Assembly (NCBI GenBank): GCA_024291935.2 | Contig: CM044321.1 | Coordinates: 62,614,985-62,678,984, forward strand | Direction: 5' to 3' | From: Okapia johnstoni | Lineage: Eukaryota > Chordata > Mammalia > Artiodactyla > Giraffidae | DNA: 64,000 nucleotides | Part shown: positions 11,731 through 24,800 of the stretch, piece by piece | Layout of the letters: each line of letters begins with the position of its first letter | Position numbering within the stretch: position 1 is the first letter of the stretch | Translations under genes and position numbers: made by a program | The notes under the pieces: model-generated | The model's database searches: none | What the model saw: the letters and a program-made list of their open reading frames with translations, nothing else | Told to the model about the DNA's origin: nothing

Positions 11731-12351
11731 AAGGGACAGTTTTAAAATAGACTCAATCTTTGGAGGTCTAGACTATAATGCAAGAACAAATTTCTAGGGT
11801 CATAGAGGGACTGGCCTCATTAAGTAGCTGCCCTAATGGAATTTTTGCTCCCACCTGCCTAGACCAAAAATTGGTTGGGCATGTGGAATAGAATTTAGCC
11901 TGAGGTGTTTACCGTGTCTGACTCTGACTACCCACTGAAACCACCAGGTTTGACTGCTCACCCTTTGGCTGCATCTTCTGGATGCAACACTGAGTGGCTG
12001 TGTGCTCTAGCAGAAGTTGACAATTTTTTTCTGAGACACAGAAATGTATCTTTCCCTGTGACTTTGTAGAGTTCTTTCCTATTCCCAAATTTATACAATC
12101 GTTGAAAAGTTCAGTATTTGGTAAGGAATCATAAATATCACAAAGTGATTTAGAACATAATTGGCATAACCCAAATTCTAAAAGGCATAATAGGAGAGCC
12201 ATTGTGGAAAAAGTCTAACTGCTTCTGAACAATGACAATTATCCTAGAAACAGAAACTAACATAGAATCAGGAGCTCTTTCTCACCCCCATTCCTTTTAA
12301 GAACTCTGCTTCCTCTTCCTGGAATTCCTGGCTGCTACTAACACTGAGGAG
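11731..12351. other. Non-coding, no recognised content
   Basis: No gene or family recognised. The sequence is moderately complex and may be unique DNA. Confidence 0.4.
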
Positions 12352-12357
12352 ACACCT

Positions 12358-12577
12358 GGTGCATGCTCAGTCACTCAGCCTGACTCTTTGTGACCCCATG
12401 GGCTGTGCACCACCAGGCTCCTCTGTCCATGGGATATTCCCGGCAAGAATACTGGAGCGGGTTTCCATTTCCTCCTCTGGGGGATCTTCCCAACTCAGGG
12501 ATCGAACCCATGTCTCCTGCATCTCTTGCATTGGCAGGTAGATTCTTTACCACTGAGCCACCTGGGAAGACCTGGGC
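12358..12577 (-). mobile_element. Bov-tA SINE, antisense
   Basis: Reverse Bov-tA (GCATGCTCAGTCACTCAGCC to GAGCCACCTGGGAAGACC). It carries a small extra stretch near 12520 (CATCTCTTGCATTGGCAGG), a local duplication of the CTCCTGCAT segment. The target duplication is weak (ACACCT on both sides). Confidence 0.9.
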
Positions 12578-12589
12578 AACACCTACTCA

Positions 12590-14025
12590 TAGTTAAATAC
12601 TTCCATAGCAAGCCTTTCTCTCCCTCCAGGTACAATTAATGGTTTTCTCTTTGGAATCCCCAAGAAACACTTTACCAGTCTCTACTGGAGAGCTTGCCAT
12701 GTGGTATTTATTACTGATTATTAACAAAACTTCTCCTCTGCTAGATAGTGTCCTCCCTAAGGTCAGAGAATTCTCGCTGTTGTTTTAACAGCTATAGTGA
12801 GATATAATTTGTATAAAAGTTCACCCACTGGGATGGTGTTTTATTTGATATTTTATCCTCAACCCTCAAGATAGTCCTAGTCTGCTGTAGAATAAGCCTC
12901 GATAAATCTTTGCTGAACAATGGAGCCCACATTAAGGAGTCAAGATTTCCGGGGGACATGAAGAAGACATGAAACAGACACATCCCAGTTAACTAGGGTC
13001 AAGTTGGTAGCTCCTGTTGTCCACTGCCACTCTCACTCAGTCTGAATACCTTCTTTTAAAGAATGCACCTTCAAATAGAGGAGAAGGCCTTGCTTCACCA
13101 AAGGTGACCCCTTGCCTGAAATTGCAGTGGACTCATAAAGGAATTAGCTTCAGGATTTACAACTTGGTACCTTACTACTAGGCTCACCACGCTATCTTCA
13201 GTCACTGAAAATGGGTGAAACAAAACAAACTACCCTGTCTTTTCCTTTTTAATAGCAGGACAGGTTGTTTTAGGGATATAGAGAACAATGGATTGAGAAA
13301 TATTCATGGATTAAACCTCTAAACATAAAAAAAAAATTTAGGAACTGTATATTAGTGATTACAGGGAGTCCAGTTTTGTCCCCACAGTGCTAAAGAGCTC
13401 TCTTGATAATGCTAGATAAAACAAATTATATATAATCAATAAGTACAGGGAACACTGTTTACTACTTTTATATTTCTTCCAAATGCTTCAAATAAAGGCT
13501 ATATGAGAAATGAATGTCTCATAGTAATTACCATTCAGGAGAAAAGAAACTAATGTAGACTGTTTTATTTACAAGTAAAACAAAAAAGATAAATGTGTGA
13601 ATTTTTAAAATTATTCCCCTAATAAAAACCTTCTGTTTAATTCCACCATGATGGTAAAACTACCTATATATCTTCACTATCCAAGTAAAAATATATATTT
13701 TAGTTTTATTAATAAAATAGTACTTTTTAGAAATAAAAATACCTAAATTAACTTCATAATAAATATTTAGAGTGAAGACAGCAATGGAAATTTCTGAAAA
13801 CCGTGTTCTATCTTCAAAAAGCTAATTTCTCTTCATAGCTATCATAAATGTCAGTAATTCTGACAGTTATGTTTATCTAAACAGCTAATATATTTGGAAA
13901 CAATTTTCTTGGAAATCTCATCTGTATATAATGAAGAGACACCCTTTCTGTAACTAAGAGCAAAAATCCATATAACAAAACCGAATACAAATAACCTAGT
14001 ATTGTAAAAATTTAAGTCAAGCTTT
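12590..14025. other. Non-coding; short L1 3' remnant only
   Basis: 12779-12835 (ACAGCTATAGTGAGATATAATT...) resembles the reversed 3' UTR of an old L1. The rest is unassigned AT-rich DNA with no coding potential that I can support. Confidence 0.4.
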
Positions 14026-14040
14026 ATGAAAACATGAAGA

Positions 14041-14248
14041 GTTTCCCTGGTGGCCCAGTGGCAAAGAATCTACCTGCAATACAGAAGACATGGGTTTGAT
14101 CCCTGGGTCAGAAAGATCCCCTGGAGGAGGAAATGGCAATCCACTCCAGTATTCTTGCCTGGAAAATTTCATGGACAGAGAAGCCTGGTGGGCTATAGTC
14201 TGTAGGGTCACAAAAGAGTGGGACACTACTTAGCGACTAAACAACAAA
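14041..14248 (+). mobile_element. Bov-tA SINE
   Basis: GTTTCCCTGGTGGCCCAGTG head, Bov-A body, and ACTACTTAGCGACTAAACAA tail. Flanks 14026-14040 and 14249-14263 match at 13 of 15 positions (ATGAAAACATGAAGA and ATGAAAGTATGAAGA), an aged target-site duplication. Confidence 0.93.
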
Positions 14249-14263
14249 ATGAAAGTATGAAGA

Positions 14264-16579
14264 TGATTTATTATAACTTTAAGAGAGGAATAGAAAGAAT
14301 GACAATGTTAGTAATGTGTCTAAAGTTACATGGCTTATTGTCAGAGGCAATGACAAACGCAGAGACTAATAGCATCAGAGTCTAATTGCTACAGTCATTA
14401 AAGATCACCCAATTTAAGCAATCTGTCTAGTTCTTGAATTGTCTCTCCAGCTTTTCCCTTTGAGTTGTCTCTTTCACCTGGAATACTGTCAGCAACAGAG
14501 TTTACTAGTCTCTAAGAGAAACATTTAATCCTTGACAACAAATATTACTGTTAATAGATCACCCCTTAGATGAGAAGAAAGTGTTTCCTTTATCATCTCT
14601 ACCCATTACCCTTTGTTCTAGCTTTTGGAGTCATGAAAAACAAGTCAAATACCTTTTAAACTAGTTCTGCTAGTTGTCAAGGACAGCTAATTGTTTCTTT
14701 TATAAACTAAAATTTCTTTTCTATTAAGAGGCTGTTTTTTTAGTAAAATATATTGCATTCTCCTTATCAAAAACTTAGGAAATTTAGGCAAGAACAGAAA
14801 TTACTCAGTTACCCATTGGTGACCTTTCTTAATTATGAGTGTTTTAATAGTTACCTCCTTCTCATGGGTTTTATCCTTAGTGTAGATATTAATTTTACTG
14901 TGTTTGAAAATTTTTCCATGATTATCACGGATCTTAATATGATAATTTTGCACAATATTAATTTCTAATACATATTATTTTATTTAAGTGGCACATTTTT
15001 TATTAAGTAGATATTTAGCTCTTAATTGATGAGCTGACAATGACTGGTTTTTAAGTCTTGAAGTCTCTCCAGTTTTTCCCAACAATATGTAAGAGTTATT
15101 TTTCCTTTTGTGTATACATCATCACCTGCTTTATAAAATACAGCTCTAAGATAGATTCCTGGGGGAGATATTCATGAGGTAAAGGGCTTGAACCTTTCAA
15201 AAGACCAGTACACATTTTTCCAGTTCCTTTCTGCTTTCAACTATCACCAGCAATTTAACAAGAGAAATATTTTCATTGCATCCTTTCTGGTAGTGGTCAT
15301 TCTTTTATATATAATGTGGTCACATTTGGCATGCAATGTGTCTGTCTTACCGGTAGACTTCATAGTTAGAGAGGTCAGTAAAGCAGAATGCATTTTCAAA
15401 TGATATCTTCCAGTTATATTTCTTATTCTTGGAAGAAGCTGTTCTTTTTATTCTCTGACTCTTAATGATTTTTCTTTTCTATTTAATAACCTCTTCTCAG
15501 TCATATTTAGTTTTAATAGTTCTCCTAGTTATTTTATCTTTTAATTTTCTACATTATGTTTTAATACTAAGAATTTTTGAATTATTTGTATGCATACCAT
15601 GAGTCTTCCTCATAGTCATTTCTCCACTATTTTTTGCTTAGAAAATTCTTCCCCACTGAAAGGATTGACTAACATTTATTGACACTTTCCCATCATTTTG
15701 TTTCAATATTCAACTTTTAAATGCAATTCAATCATTCTCATGGTGTTCCAAAATAATTATTTCCAAAACTTTTAACCGTCTCAACATTGCTTATTATCAT
15801 TCCATTTCCTGCTCTGATTTTTAATGCTTCTCTAATGATATGCTTTTATGAAATATGTATTGAATTACTTCTCTCTCTTTCTTTCTCTCTCACACACACT
15901 GCTATCATCACTACCACCACCTCCAGCATCATAGCAATAACATCTAAGCCATGTGACATCTTTACTTCTGCAATAATCTAATTGGTATTTTTTTACATTT
16001 AAGGGTCATATATTTATAAAAAATTCTATTGCGTGCATACAGATTTAAGCATTTTATATTACTTTTGCTATGATTACAATATTTATTTCTTTCTCCTTTG
16101 GTCAAAGGACTCACTGTTACCATAGTTGCCATTCATACTTACACATCTGTGCACACACACAACGTCAGAAACTGAATGTTGGCTATGGACTGCAGGATCT
16201 GATTGTTCTGGGTGACTTTTGAATAAATTTTGCTCTTGAATATGTCATTTTTGAAACCAGGTTATTCTGTCTTTCTTGGTCTAATCTTATAAACTACTTG
16301 CTTGTAATATGTATCGCCTTCCCTCCACATTTCTTCTTAATATTGCTTCTTTTACAGCAAATTATGCTTTCATTGTCAACAGGACAATTAGTGACACCTT
16401 TGACCCAATGAAAGTAGTAAAAGTGTTTCTGGTGTTGTAGCAGCAATCTACATGCATTCATTCTTGTTACAAAATGATATATCCTTAAAATCTTCACATT
16501 CTGCAAAGGTATGAAACATAGGGATATGGGAAAGGATTAGAGAAAGATTACTTGAAATATATTCAATCAGAGCTAATAA
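14264..16579. other. Non-coding AT-rich stretch
   Basis: No gene or confidently named repeat. There is a pyrimidine/CA low-complexity patch at 15870-15900. Parts of 14700-15760 may be old LINE sequence, but I could not place them. Confidence 0.35.
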
Positions 16580-16660
16580 AATATTAATTAACCACCCCTG
16601 ACCACCCTGCCTAAAGTAGATCTCCATCTTATCCCTCTTTGCTCAATAAAATATGAGCAG
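16580..16660 (+). repeat. L2-like fragment
   Basis: CCTGACCACCCTGCCTAAAG resembles the L2 3' end. It also shares a longer similarity with 17507-17555 (see findings). Confidence 0.35.
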
Positions 16661-16708
16661 ACACTTAAATCTCCACCTACGTTCCACCATCAGTCTGATT
16701 TTTGCATT

Positions 16709-16904
16709 CTTTTTTTTAAAGATTTTTTTTTTGATGTGGACCATTTTTAAAGTCTTTATTGAATTTGTTACAATATTTTTTCTGCTTTTGTTTTTTGGCC
16801 ACAATGTATGTGAGGTCTTAGCTCCCTGACCAGGGATCAAACCCATGCCCTCTGTATTGGAAGGCAAAATCTTAACCACGAAACCACAAGGGAAGTCCCC
16901 AAGC
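16709..16904 (-). mobile_element. CHR-type SINE, antisense
   Basis: Reversed cetartiodactyl CHR SINE: AAAGTCTTTATTGAATTTG tail, GACCAGGGATCAAACCCATG and ACAAGGGAAGTCCCC head. An 8-bp duplication TTTGCATT lies at 16701-16708 and 16905-16912. Supports a cetartiodactyl genome. Confidence 0.88.
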
Positions 16905-17010
16905 TTTGCATTATTAATCCTAGAGTTCCATGTTTCCTCCTTCATGATGTAGACTGTTGAATGGCACTCACTCAGTCTATTGGCAGATGGTCTCTCAGTT
17001 TTCACTCTTG

Positions 17011-17170
17011 GTGGTGCTTTAGTCACCAAGTTGTGTCTGACTCTTGTGACTCCGTGGACTGTAGCCCACCAGGCTCTTCTGTCCATGGGATTTCCCAGGC
17101 AAGAATACTGGAATGAGTTGCTATTTCCTTCCCCAGAGGATCTTCCCAACCCAGGGGTTGAACTCTTACT
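17011..17170 (-). mobile_element. Bov-tA SINE fragment, antisense
   Basis: Reversed Bov-A body (CACCAGGCTCTTCTGTCCATGG) ending at CCCAGGGGTTGAACTC. The tRNA-like head is missing, so the copy is truncated. Confidence 0.85.
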
Positions 17171-17214
17171 TGTTTCCAAATCAGTCAGCAGCCTAAGTGA
17201 CCATTAAAAGCAGA

Positions 17215-17666
17215 AATTGGATTATATCAGTTCCCAGCTCAAGGTCATTCAAGAACTCACTATATTTTGAATACACTCCCAAATCTTTGCCCTGCATTTC
17301 CTGGCTATAGACTCATTCCCTCCACTCTCTCCCTTATATACAGTACTCTGTTGACAAGCTATCCCTCTTCTACATCCTAGAATGCATCATGCTTTCCCTG
17401 CTTCACTCTTTTCCACTTTCAGATCATTTTAATGTAATGGTCTTCTCTGGACTTTTAAATGTTACTTAGTTGCCATTTATCATCTTTCATGTCATAGAGA
17501 AGCCACCCCAATCACCCTACCTAAAGCAGATCTCCATCTCTTCCCCCTCTTGCCATGTTTCTCAAGGATGTTGACTTTCATTTCCCAGGGTGTTGTCAAT
17601 ATTCAATACACACATTTGACACACAGGTGTTTAATAGATATTTTATGCCTGCAATAAATATTCATT
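17215..17666 (+). repeat. L2 LINE 3' fragment
   Basis: Diverged L2-like order of motifs: TTTGCCCTGCATTTCCTGGC, a segment resembling GCCACCCCAATCACCCTACC, and a CAATAAATATTCATTATA end. The BovB has inserted at its 3' end. Confidence 0.55.
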
Positions 17667-17689
17667 ATACGCTTTTTGCTATGACCAGT

Positions 17690-18200
17690 GCATTCTCTTG
17701 GCAAAACTCTATTAGCCTTTGCCCTGCTTCATTCTGTACTCCAAGGCCAAATTTGCCTGTTCTCCAGGTGTTTCTTGACTTCCTACTTTTGCATTCCAGT
17801 CCCCTAAAATGAAAAGGATATCTTTTTGGAGTGTTAGTTCTAAAAGTTTTGTAGGTCTTCATAGAACTGTTCAACTTCAGCTTCTTCAGCGTTACTGGTT
17901 GGGGCATAGGCTTGGATTACCGTGATAATGAATGGTTTGCCTTGGAAACGAACAGAAATCATTCTGTCATTTTTGAGACTGCATCCAAGTCCTGAATTTC
18001 AGACTCTTTTGTTGACCATGATGGCTACTCCATTTCTTCTAAGGGATTCCTGCCCACAGTAGTAGATATAATGGTCATCTGAGTTAAATTCACCAATTCC
18101 AGTCCATTTTAGTTCACTGATTCCTAGAATATCGACGTTCACTCCTGCCATCTCCTGTTTGACCACTTCCAATTTGCCTTGACTCATGGACCTAACATTC
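17690..18200 (-). pseudogene. BovB endonuclease fragment (inverted part)
   Basis: On the minus strand, 18187-17999 encodes an apurinic-endonuclease-like stretch (GVNVDILGISELKWTGIGEF). 17907-17690 continues with the segment around RNTWRTGKFGLGVQNEAGQR, in another frame. This is the EN domain of the RTE-type LINE protein. Frame changes and the inversion prevent any complete product. Confidence 0.85.
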
Positions 18201-18732
18201 CAGGTTCCTATGCAATATTGCTCTTTACAGCATCAGACCAGTCACATCCACAAGTGGGTATTCTTTTTGCTTTGGCTCCATCCCATCATTCTTTCTGGAG
18301 TTATTTCTTCACTGATCTCCAGTAGCATATTGGGCACCTACCGACCTGGGGAGTTCCTCTTTCAGTGTCCTATCATTTGCCTTTTCATACTGTTCATGGG
18401 GTTCTCAAGGCAAGAATACTGAAGTGGTCTGCCATTCTCTTCTCCAGTGGACCGCATTCTGTCAGACCTCCCCACCATGACCTGTCTGTCTCGGGTGGCC
18501 CCACACGGCATGGCTTAGTTTCATTGAGTTAGACAAGGCTGTGGTCCATGTGATCAGACTGGCTAGTTTTCTGTGACTATGGTTTCAGTGTGTCTGCCTG
18601 CTGATGTCCTCTCGCAACACCCACCATCTTACTTGGGTTTCTCTTACCCTGGACGTGGGGTATCTCTTCACAGCTGCTCCAGCAAAGTGCAGCTGCTGCC
18701 CCTTACATAGCAAACACCTTAGCTGCTCCTTA

Positions 18733-20990
18733 CATAGCAAACACCCTCTTCCAACAACACAAGAGAAGACTCTACACATGGACATCACCACAGGGTCAAC
18801 ACTGAAATCAGATTGATTATATTCTTTGCAGCCAAAGATGGAGAAGCTCTATACTGTCAGCAAAAACAATACCAGGAGCTGACTGTGGCTCAGATCGTGA
18901 ACTCCTTATGCCAAATTCAGACTTAAATTGAAGTAGGGAAAACCACTAGACCATTCAGGTATGACCTAAATCAAATCCCTTCTGATTATACAGTGGAAGT
19001 GAGAAATAGATTTAAGGGACTAGATCTGATAGACAGAGTGCCTGATGAACTATGGACGGAGGTTCGTGACATTGTACAGGAGACAGGGATCAAGACCATC
19101 CCCATGGAAAAGAAATGCAAAAAAGCAAAATGGCTGTCTGAGGAGGCCTTGCAAATATCTGTGAAAAGAAGAGATTCAAAAAGCAAAGGAGAAAAGGAAA
19201 GATATACCCATTTGAAAGTAGAGTTTCAAAGAATAGCAAGGAGAGATAAGAAAGCCTTCCTTAGCGATCAATGCAACGAAATAGAGGAAAACAACAGAAT
19301 GGGAAAGACTACAGATCTCTTCAAGAAAATTAGAGATACCAAGGGAACATTTCATGCAAAGATGGGCTCGATAAAGGACAGAAATGGTATGGACCTAACA
19401 GAAGCAGAAGATATTAAAAAGAGGTGGCAAGAATACACAGAAGAACTATACAAAAAAGATCCTCATGACCCAGGTAATCACGATGGTGTGATCACTCACC
19501 TAGAGCCAGATATCCTGGAATGTGAAGTCAAGTGGGCCTTAGAAACCATCAGTACGAACAAAGCTAGTGGAGGAAATGGAATTCCAGTTGAGCTATTTCA
19601 AATCCTGAAAGATGATGCTGTGAAAGTGCTGCACTCAATATGCCAGCAAATTTGGAAAACTCAGCAGTGGCCACAGGACTGGAAAAGGTCAGTTTTCATT
19701 CTAATCCCAAGAAAGGCAATGCCAAAGAATGCTCAAACTATCTCACCGTTGCACTCATCTCACATGCTAGTAAAGTAATGCTCAAAATTCTCCAAGCCAG
19801 GCTTCAGCAATACATGAACCGTGAACTTCCAGATGTTCAAGCTGGTTTTGGAAAAGGCAGAGGAACCAGAGATCAAATTGCCAACATCCACTGGATCATC
19901 GAAAAAGCACGAGAGTTTCAGAAAAACATCTACTTCTGCTTTATTGACTATGCCAAAGCCTTTGACTGTGGATCAATAAACTGTGGAAAATTCTGAAAGA
20001 GAAGACAATAATAGACCACCTGACCTGCCTCTTGAGAAACCTGTATGCAGGTCAGGAAGCAACAGTTACAACTGGACATGGATCAACATACTGGCTCCAA
20101 ATAGGAAAAGGAGTACGTCAAGGCTGTATATTGTCACCCTGCTTATTTAACTTATATGCAGAATACATCATGAGAAATGCTGGGCTGGAAGAAGCACAAG
20201 CTGGAATCAAGATTTCAGGGAGAAATATCAATAATCTCAGATATGCAGATGACACCACCCTTATGGCAGAAAGTGAAGAAGAACTAAAGAGCCTCTTGAT
20301 GAAAGTGAAAGAGGAGAGTGAAAAAGTTGGCTTAAAGCTCAACATTCAGAAAACTAAGATCATGGCATCTAGTCCCATCACTTAATGGGAAATAAATGAG
20401 GAAACAGTGGAAACAGTGTCAGACTTTATTTTTTGGGGCTCCAAAATCATTGCAGATGGTGATTGCAGACGCTTACTCCTTGGAAGAAAGTTATGACCAA
20501 CCTAGATAGCATATTAAAAAGCAGAGACATTGCTTTTCCAACAAAAGTTTGTCTAGTCAAGGCTATGATATTTCCAGTAGTCATGTATGGATGTGAGAGT
20601 TGGACTGTGAAGAAAGCTGAGCATCGAAGAATTGATGCTTTCGAACTGTGGTGTTGGAGAAGACTCTTGAGAGTCCTTTGGACTAGAAGGAGATCCAACC
20701 AGTCCATCCTAAAGATTAGTCCTGAATGTTCATTGGAAGGACTGATGTTGAAGCTGAAACTCCAATACTTTGGCCACCTCATGCGAAGAGTTGAGGAAAA
20801 GACTCATTGGAAAAGACTCTCATACTGGGAAGGATTGGGGGCAGGAGGAGAAGGGGATGACAGAGGATGAGATGGCTGGATGGCATCACCGACTCAATGG
20901 GCGTGAGTTTGGGTGGACTCAGGGAGTTGGTGATGGACAGGGAGGCCTGGCGTGCTGCGATTCATGGGGTCGCAATGAGCCGGACATGAC
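18733..20990 (+). pseudogene. BovB reverse transcriptase region, broken
   Basis: Three open stretches carry the RT domain in order: 18993-19778 (linker and first RT motifs), 19640-19996 (includes FIDYAKAFD), and 20032-20385 (GVRQGCILSPCLFNLYAEY and the catalytic YADD at about 20240-20252). 20463-20870 continues with the C-terminal region (MYGCESWTVKK). Lesions include lost bases near 19968-19980, a TAA in place of the usual TCA at about 20383, and a 15-base deletion near 20466 followed by a 1-base loss. No functional protein is possible. Confidence 0.9.
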
Positions 20991-21022
20991 TGAGAGACTG
21001 AACTGAACTGAATACACTTTTT

Positions 21023-21629
21023 ATGTACCAGACCCTTTTCTAAGCCATGCATGTAGACCAGTGAGCAACGGAGACAAAAATTCAACTGCTTAAACCATAG
21101 AAATCTTTGTTTTTATACCTATACTTTCCACATATTGTAGTGCCATCCTGTGATCAAATATAGTCTTTGTGTGAACAATCTTCCAAGGCGATATGCATGT
21201 GATTAATTTTATTCCTTCCTGCATTTAAATAATTTTAAAAAGATATGAAATTCTAGTTTCAAAGTTCATTTTGAGAGGGGAGGCTTTTATCCGTCTCAAC
21301 TTTTCAGTCAATACCTTATTATATTCTAACCTTCAAATTTGTTGTTAAGAGGTCTGATATTAATCTGATCCCTTATTCATTTTATGTACTGGACTTCCCA
21401 AAATATTATCATATGATTTTCTAGTAAACAAGGATAAATTCATTATCACTCCTAGCAGTAAGGAGAACATCCCATTGATAAAGCTGTGTAGTACCACCAT
21501 AGGGGCCAGCTGGAAAGAATATCCATAGAGATTTCTGCCCCGGGTGCAAGGAATTTAAGGTGGATCTTTCAAGATGGGAGAATGATGGAGATTGGGCGAT
21601 ATTTGTGATGTTATTAATTTAGGATCAGT
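21023..21629. other. Non-coding, no recognised content
   Basis: AT-rich and unassigned. Confidence 0.4.
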
Positions 21630-21640
21630 AGATTTAGCCA

Positions 21641-21843
21641 GGTCTTCCCTGAAGGCTCAGCTATAAAGAATCCTCCTGACAATGCAGAAAATGCAGGTTC
21701 AATCCCTAGGTCAGGAAGATCCCCCGGAGAAGAAAATGACAACCCACTCCAATATGCTTGCCTGGGAAGTCCATGGACAGAGGAGCCTGGTGGGCTGTAG
21801 TCCATGCAGTTACAAAGGGTCAGGCATGACTTATCGACTAAAC
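21641..21843 (+). mobile_element. Bov-tA SINE
   Basis: GGTCTTCCCTGAAGGCTCAG head through GACTTATCGACTAAAC tail. A perfect 11-bp target-site duplication AGATTTAGCCA lies at about 21630-21640 and 21844-21854. Confidence 0.93.
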
Positions 21844-21854
21844 AGATTTAGCCA

Positions 21855-24800
21855 AGTGAGGGGTCTGGAGAGAGTCTTGATAAGAAAGATAAGGAAGCTG
21901 TTTGCCCAAGTGAGCAGGATGTTATCTCAGGTAAATTTATATGCAGGAATTTCTTGATGGCAACACTGAAATCCTGAATTATTTATTGGTTTACAGTCTT
22001 ATAACCCCTGAGAAAACATTTTATAGAATAAAAATTTATGTTGACCTAGCTATTCCTTATGTTGTAAGTTGTAGCACTTCTCTTAGGGGATTTTTTTTTC
22101 TCCTCCTTTATAATTTTCTTAATCTGTAAAGCAGCTGTTTTTCTATATTTTACATGGCACTATGGATTCTTTCCATATGAGGTCTTTTATCTTCTGTAAT
22201 TATGAAAATTCTTGGTTATTACTACTAAAAATATGTCCCCCACACCATTATTTATTTTCTCTTCAGTCATTTGCTATATTATAGATGTTGGCTCTTATCC
22301 ATCTATTCTCTTTTTCTCTTCACTTTTACAGTTTCCAAACTGGGAGAATGTCACGATCTGAACTTTAAGTTTGCTGCTTCATTTCATGGTCATTCTACCG
22401 GTATCTCCAATTGCTTTTTTTAATTCTTATTCTTGATTACTTCTTATTCCTCAGTTTTTCTCCTATCCTCTTTATAATTCTGTAAATATTAATATGCATA
22501 TTTTAGTCTCCTGTTATCTGGCATATAAACTTGATTTCTCCCTTTATAAGATATTCAGTTTGCAGGCCCTGGCTGTCTTGTGCTTTTTCTTTCCCCCTCT
22601 GTGCTGTCATTTCCCTGGAAGTATCAGTCAAGTGACTAAAGTCTTACGTCTTTCTGATGATTTAGATACTACTGATAGAAAGCATATTGCAGAGGCGAGA
22701 GTTATAGATGTGTTGATTTACATGTTATAGATCTGTGTGGAAAAAAAAAAAGCTTGTGGGTAAGATATGTAGAGAATAAAAATAGGTAAAGAAAAAATGA
22801 AAGCATTTTGCCCAGGCTATTCAGTAATTTATGACCACTGACTGGATGTCCAGCTATTCATTGTGGCATTCAATGGGCTAAACAATCTTTCAGCACATGA
22901 TTAAAGCAATTTTACCCTGTTAATTTTATTCCTTTACCCCAAACGACAGAGAGATAATTCTAAAAATATAGTCATTAATTTGTTGATTCATCAGCAAATT
23001 TGGGGCAGTAACCACTTGCTTTGGATTGGGATGCAAAACTGTATAAGTCACAATCTCTTACACAGTAAAAAGAAAAAAAAGCTCTAAATCTAAGCAGTTC
23101 ACAGGGTTTATGAAGATGCATAAAAGAGGTCATTAACTCTGCCTTAAGAGGAAGAGAAGAAAAATCCACAGAGGCTATGATAGTTCACAGAGGTTTTAAA
23201 ATTTGGCAGGAGTTGCCAGAAGGCTCAAGGGGAGGAACAGTATTCCTATTCTAAAGAACGGTATGAGAAAATGCTTAGAGCTGTAGCGGCCAAGTAGTTG
23301 GGATTCCTGTCAGTGTAAAATAAGGTTTTTCAGGGATTGACTTGGGAGATACACCTAAGAAAGCATTAGAAGCCAGATCATGCAGGTCCCATATTCTATA
23401 ATAGGTTATTATTTTTCCTGTGAATGGTTATGGGTCATTTAAGGATTATAAGTACAAGAGTGATTGAATCAGATTTATATTTTAGAACTATTAGGCATGT
23501 GGCATTGTGGAGGCTAAATAGGGAGGATGCAGTATCAGTGAGATTATTAGAAGGATATTGGTGTAGTCGTGTGAAAGATGATGAAGAAAAGGGCCTGGAA
23601 TTAGGAATGAGAGTTAAAATGAGAGCACTATGCTTTTATGTGTACGATGCATCATGCCACAGATTATTGATATTACATACTACACCAATAGCAAGAAAAA
23701 AATCCAAATAGGTTTGAGTGTGAATAAGTCATCTGGGAAATTGTTATTTCCTGTCAGATTTCAGAAAAAAAATACAAATACAACCTAGATATGTGCCGTA
23801 CTATCCTAACAAAAAAGGAGTTTATTTCTCACTGTATCATGAGCTCACACCTGTACAGATGTGTCTTCTAGCAGTTAGGGAATCAAAAGTGACAAGAAAA
23901 AAAGTTGTTTAGGGAACTTTTATTTTACTTTTAATAATGTTCACTCAAGAGTGGAGATTTCTGTGTATTTTCTTTCCTTTGTGTTCTTCGGAATTCAAGT
24001 TCCCTGTTCTTTCCACCATGCGCCTAAGCTCATCTTTTAGGGAACATGCCTTCTGATCTCTATAAATATCTGGAACATTTGTTTTCCTGTGTATCTTCAA
24101 GTTGTTTAAATAACTGTGGTTTTCATATCTAGGGACAATTTTTAAAAATTTCTCTTGAGATTGATGTCAAGGTGAAGCTCTCTCACATTTTTGTTTCTTA
24201 AGTCCTGAACATATTTAGGGAAAATAAATATTGGGTTAATTTAAAATTCATGTGCAAGATTTGAGTTTTTCTCCATCACATTCCATATCTCTTGAAACAT
24301 AACTTGATGAAATAGCCATTTCACTTCCAGTTTATGCATCATAAAGGGATCACTGAAATCAAAGGATCTGCTAAACTCTGTAACTTATGGGGAAAAAATA
24401 TCTTTTCTCCCCCTCAGAAAGTTCATTCTGAAAGTGTAGGACCAGGAAGAGGCTTTTATTTCCACATTGGAGATCAGTATATTTGCTTCACTGAGTCCCA
24501 TGTTCTTTTACAGACTTTCTATCCAGTAGCAATTCCATAGTTTCTGATAAGAGTGTCAGCTCAGGAACCATCAGCCTTATCAGCACCTTCTCTTTGAGAT
24601 TGCATTCATATATCACATTTTAAAGTTGTTAACCTTGATTTTTGTCCTTCAGGTAGTATCACTGCATCTCAATCCAGAAGGACAAGTCGATGTACTGAAA
24701 AATTATATACTCTTCCTTACTTTTTAAAGTTTTTAGTCATCAATCAGAGTTGCTCCATCTTTTCTTTCCCTCTCCTTTTCTCTTTCTCTATATTTTACTA

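Larger units (their letters stand above)
17678..21011 (+). mobile_element. Near full-length BovB (RTE) LINE with inverted 5' half
   Basis: 17678-18700 is BovB in reverse orientation: the 5' end and most of the endonuclease region. 18733-21011 is BovB in forward orientation, from the rest of the endonuclease through reverse transcriptase to the GACTGAACTGAACTGA end. The two parts meet at the same element position (CATAGCAAA ends one and starts the other). Flanks ATACGCTTTTT (17667-17677) and ATACACTTTTT (21012-21022) form an 11-bp target duplication with one mismatch, so this is one insertion event. An 18-base direct repeat at 18701-18718 and 18728-18745 marks the inversion junction. Confidence 0.92.

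Noticed and set aside
16970..17210. tRNA gene candidates from tRNA-like SINE heads
   Set aside because: The Bov-tA and CHR heads derive from tRNA but are degenerate and attached to SINE bodies, so they are not functional tRNA genes.
23424..23711. 95-codon + strand frame in unique DNA
   Set aside because: Starts with ATG but has no recognisable domain, splice signals or codon pattern; length is within chance for AT-rich intronic DNA.
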